Shown here one piece after another: positions 33,354 through 35,618 of a DNA stretch of 35,618 bases (its first letter is position 1; each line of letters begins with the position of its first letter). The notes beneath the pieces were generated by a model. The model did no database searches and had not been told where the DNA came from. It saw only the letters and a program-made list of their open reading frames with translations. Source of the DNA: Rhodospirillaceae bacterium (lineage in GTDB: Bacteria; Pseudomonadota; Gammaproteobacteria; Steroidobacterales; Rariloculaceae); NCBI GenBank assembly GCA_024640685.1, contig JAHEEN010000012.1, positions 1-35,618 on the forward strand. The letters are read 5' to 3'. The position numbers and the translations under genes are program-made.

Positions 33354-33806
33354 TCAGACCTCCTGCGCCGCGCGCTCGATGGCCCGGACGATGCGGCTGT
33401 ACGTGCCGCAGCGACAAATGTTCGTGCTCATATGAGCGACGATCTCATCTCGGGTCGGCTGTGGATTCATCGCGAGCAGATTGGCCGCGCGCATGATCTG
33501 ACCGGACTGGCAGTAGCCGCACTGCGGTACCTCCTCGGCGATCCAAGCCTGCTGCAGCGGATGCTCGCCGGTCTCGGACAAGCCCTCGATCGTCGTTATT
33601 TCACGGCCCTCGACATCGGCGACACGCGTTCGGCACGAGAACGCCGTCTGCCCGTCGACATGGACCATGCAGGCACCGCATTGGCCGACACCGCAGCCGA
33701 ACTTCGTGCCCGTCAGCTTCAGGTGTTCGCGTATGACCCAAAGCAATGGCGCATCGGGATGTGCGTCGACGTCGACGTCGCGCCCGTTGATCGTGAACGT
33801 CGCCAT
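33354..33806 (-). CDS. iorA: 2Fe-2S subunit of a molybdenum oxidoreductase (IorA-like), copy 2
   Basis: 150 residues from the ATG at 33806 (GGGGGA just upstream); the frame extends four codons to a TTG at 33818. The eight cluster Cys are present: FGCGVGQCGAC (Cys38, 43, 46), Cys58, [11 protein letters not shown] (Cys96, 99) and ICRCGTY (Cys131, 133). The stop is followed after one base by the ATG of the molybdopterin subunit, so the two are translated together. It is first in the minus-strand run that reaches to 24743, and it is divergent from the DUF6152 fusion gene at 34007. Confidence 0.95.
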   Translation of the reverse strand: MATFTINGRDVDVDAHPDAPLLWVIREHLKLTGTKFGCGVGQCGACMVHVDGQTAFSCRTRVADVEGREITTIEGLSETGEHPLQQAWIAEEVPQCGYCQSGQIMRAANLLAMNPQPTRDEIVAHMSTNICRCGTYSRIVRAIERAAQEV

Positions 33807-34006
33807 GGCTTCCCCCAAAGGTGTCGCTGGCTATTGTGCCCCGAAGATAGCGTAGAGAAGACCCGCGGACTAGGGAGATTGTTTCAGCAGGCGGCAGGCG
33901 CCCATCGCCGGGTGCGAGTGGTTGCGCCGTTCCCGGGGAGAACTTACGCTGGCCCGATGAGACGGCGCGGGCTTCAGCGCCGGGACCCTGCGGCGGGAGC
34001 GAACGC
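33807..34006. other. Divergent promoter region, iorA copy 2 / DUF6152-fusion
   Basis: 200 bases between two divergent starts, so both promoters should be here. A six-pair hairpin (cggcgc / gcgccg, 33963-33982) lies in the leader of the plus-strand gene. No clear -10/-35 pair or operator is evident. Confidence 0.45.
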
Positions 34007-35011
34007 ATGACGTATAGATCCGGTCTGCTCGGCGGTATTGCGCTGGTGAGCTCAGCCAGCGCGTTCGCGCACCACGGTTCCGCACCGTTCGACACGCGCC
34101 GCACGGTGACGCTGGAAGGCACGATCACGCGCTTCGATTATCGCAACCCGCACGGCTTTCTCTATGTTCGCAGTCGCGACGACGCCGGCAATCCGGTCGA
34201 CGTCACGGTGGAGACCGTCGGATCGTCACTGCGCCCGTGGGGGTTCACGCCGGAGTCACTGAGCGCCGGCGAGGAAGTGATTCTCGTCATGAACCCGAGT
34301 CGCCGCTCGCCGAACGAGTGGGGTCTCGGCGTCGAAGTCATCAAGGACGACGGCACGATCGTGCCGCTGTCGGTTCGATTTGCCCGTGAGCTCGAGCAGC
34401 GCAGCACCGGCCACGCGACGACTCTAGCGGGTCTGTGGGTGCCCCGCGGCGAGGATTTCTTCCGCTTCGTATTCTCGCGCTCGTCTCTGGCGCTGACGTC
34501 CGCAGGCGCCCAAGCCAACGAGGCGTTCGACATGAAAGACTCGCCGCAGGCGCACTGCGAAGCGATCCCACCGCCGACGCTAATGTTGTACGGCTCGATC
34601 GATGAGATCGAGATTCTCGACGATCGCGTGTTGATCCACAGCGACTGGCTCGACGGCGAGCGCGTGATCTATACCGACGGACGGACCGTAACTGCCGACG
34701 CCACGCCAGAGCTCAATGGGATCTCTGTCGGACGCTGGGAGGACGGCGAGCTGAACGTCGAGACGACGCATTTCACCGTCAACAACTCGGGCATCATGCA
34801 AGGCGTTCCATCGGGACCGCAGAAGCGCTTGTCAGAGCGCTTCGAGCTCATCGACGACGGCGCGGCATTGCGTTACAGCTACGAGCTCGAAGACCCCGAG
34901 TACTTGCTCGAAGCGATCGTCGGCGAGAGCCGCTGGGACTATCGCCCGGACCTGACGCCTGATCCTGTGCCATGCGACACGGACTCTGCCGGGCGCTATC
35001 TCGACGAGTGA
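34007..35011 (+). CDS. DUF6152 domain fused to a 'GELNVETTHF' (GDTLVVET-family) domain, secreted
   Basis: 334 residues with GGGAG before the ATG. The signal peptide is MTYRSGLLGGIALVSSASAFA; cleavage before His22 exposes HHGSAPFDTRRTVTLEGTITRFDYRNPHGFLYV, a DUF6152 domain (His22, His23, NPH His49). Residues about 120-334 hold the second family: TTLAGLWVPRG, AHCEAIPPPTLMLYG, RVIYTDGRTVTADATPELNGISVGRWEDGELNVETTHFTVN, KRLSERFELIDDGAALRYSYELEDPEYL and WDYRPDLTPDPVPCDTD. These match the core of the proteins at 8082, 27097 and 28248. It is therefore a natural fusion of two families otherwise encoded by adjacent genes here. It is likely periplasmic and its function is unknown. Confidence 0.8.
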   Translation: MTYRSGLLGGIALVSSASAFAHHGSAPFDTRRTVTLEGTITRFDYRNPHGFLYVRSRDDAGNPVDVTVETVGSSLRPWGFTPESLSAGEEVILVMNPSRRSPNEWGLGVEVIKDDGTIVPLSVRFARELEQRSTGHATTLAGLWVPRGEDFFRFVFSRSSLALTSAGAQANEAFDMKDSPQAHCEAIPPPTLMLYGSIDEIEILDDRVLIHSDWLDGERVIYTDGRTVTADATPELNGISVGRWEDGELNVETTHFTVNNSGIMQGVPSGPQKRLSERFELIDDGAALRYSYELEDPEYLLEAIVGESRWDYRPDLTPDPVPCDTDSAGRYLDE

Positions 35012-35083
35012 CGCGCAAGAGCCAGATAACGACACCCGCGACCACCAAGAACAAAACTTACGCAACAACCGAGGAGACCTCCT

Positions 35084-35618
35084 ATGCTCAGGGCGACCGC
35101 CGAACTGACCATGCCAACGACGATCATCGGCTCATTGCCGCGCCCGAGCTGGTTCACCGAGAATCTCGGCAGCGATACGTTTCTGCGGCGCATGATGAAC
35201 TCGCGCTATCGCGAGCAATATACCGACACGGTCTCGGTGCATCTGCGCGATCAGGAAGTCGCCGGGATCGACATCTGCACCGATGGCGACGCGCACTACG
35301 ACGAAGAGGTCGGCGGCCAGAGCTGGACGAGCTATCCGCTGTTTCACATGTCGGGCCTCGAGCGGACGAATCCGCAACCGACCGTCATGCGAACGGGCGG
35401 CGTCGCATTTCCGATGGGCCACATCCTGCACGATTATCTCGAAGCACGGATCATGCCGAAGATCGTCGGCCCGCTCGGGCGCGGCGACTTGCAGTACGCG
35501 GCGATGTGGAAGACCGCGCAGCGTTTGACGCACAAGCCGGTGAAGTTCGGCACGGTCACGCCGGACATTCTGTCGGCAGCTGTCGACGACGCGTATTACA
35601 AGGAGCCGTTCGACCGGA
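35084..35618 (+). CDS. MetE C-terminal-like (cobalamin-independent methionine synthase family) protein, 3' end outside window
   Basis: The first 178 residues are visible and the frame stays open to the end. GAGGAG seven bases before the ATG at 35084 gives a strong start. TIIGSLPRPSWF is the family's N-terminal barrel strand motif, followed by LRDQEVAGIDICTDGDAHYDEEVG (the GID..TDGE-type motif), then VKFGTVTPDILSAAV. This is the UROD/MetE-like barrel. Stand-alone versions act as methyltransferases in methionine synthesis or in aromatic or methylthio-compound metabolism, so true MetE function is not assured. The zinc ligands would lie beyond the window edge. It is 72 bases after the DUF6152-fusion gene and may be co-transcribed. 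Confidence 0.85.
   Translation, partial: MLRATAELTMPTTIIGSLPRPSWFTENLGSDTFLRRMMNSRYREQYTDTVSVHLRDQEVAGIDICTDGDAHYDEEVGGQSWTSYPLFHMSGLERTNPQPTVMRTGGVAFPMGHILHDYLEARIMPKIVGPLGRGDLQYAAMWKTAQRLTHKPVKFGTVTPDILSAAVDDAYYKEPFDR

Noticed and set aside
35074-35086. AGGAG ... CTCCT inverted repeat over the ribosome site of the last gene
   Set aside because: The two-base spacer is too short for a stable RNA hairpin, so it is unlikely to regulate translation.
1-35618. CRISPR arrays, tRNA or rRNA genes, IS elements
   Set aside because: No regularly spaced repeats, no cloverleaf-like sequence and no transposase frame were recognised on either strand.

Overview
The window is GC-rich (clearly above 60% by eye) and Gram-negative in character. 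It carries a TonB-dependent receptor, an OprP-type porin, a lipobox protein, many Sec signal peptides, Tat-exported molybdoenzymes and a TctABC-type transporter. Together with the DUF6152, DUF4136 and secreted 'LSGxW ... GDTLVVET' families, this suggests an environmental, probably marine or soil, heterotrophic proteobacterium, most likely a gammaproteobacterium. No 16S or ribosomal gene is present, so this is inference. I see 35 protein genes, 28 on the minus strand, two of them cut by the window edges. I found no tRNA, rRNA, CRISPR array or transposase gene.

Layout. 1-421: tail of a PD40 beta-propeller protein. 471-2221 (+): a translationally coupled pair, a LigI-like amidohydrolase and a 4,5-dihydroxyphthalate-decarboxylase-like protein. 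They converge on a minus-strand TctC / fused TctA-TctB / DoxX-like unit (2251-5696), so the region looks like uptake and breakdown of an organic (perhaps aromatic) acid. 5752-6351: a lower-GC ParE-type toxin-antitoxin pair with a 30-bp palindromic operator. 6482-9650: a metallo-beta-lactamase-fold protein, a secreted GDTLVVE-family protein and a divergent DUF6152 protein. 9679-11454: a DUF4136 lipoprotein and an NHL beta-propeller. 11629-16670: a bicupin, a TonB receptor and a TolB/FlgO-like TPR membrane protein in one operon. 16839-18074: a GerW (YtfJ)-DUF2953-small protein cassette, which is surprising in a non-sporulating cell type. 18237-20676: a DUF4344 metallopeptidase divergent from a phosphate-selective-type porin.

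20759-33806 is a 13-kb block of minus-strand genes and is the most interesting part. It holds two separate iorA/iorB-type pairs (2Fe-2S subunit plus Tat-exported molybdopterin subunit, with no FAD subunit). It also holds a secreted cytochrome c fused to a beta-propeller, two secreted GDTLVVET-family proteins, a DUF6152 protein, two tandem DUF6644-like membrane proteins, a CmcJ/NvfI-type oxygenase and a persulfide-dioxygenase-like MBL enzyme. The arrangement fits a periplasmic oxidation module in which molybdo-hydroxylases pass electrons to a c-type cytochrome. Beyond a divergent promoter region, a plus-strand gene (34007-35011) fuses a DUF6152 domain to a GDTLVVET-type domain. This ties together two families that also sit side by side at two other places in the window. 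The window ends inside a MetE-C-like gene.

The two uncharacterised families recur three times as neighbours or as a fusion, next to redox enzymes. This is the best candidate for an undescribed functional system here.
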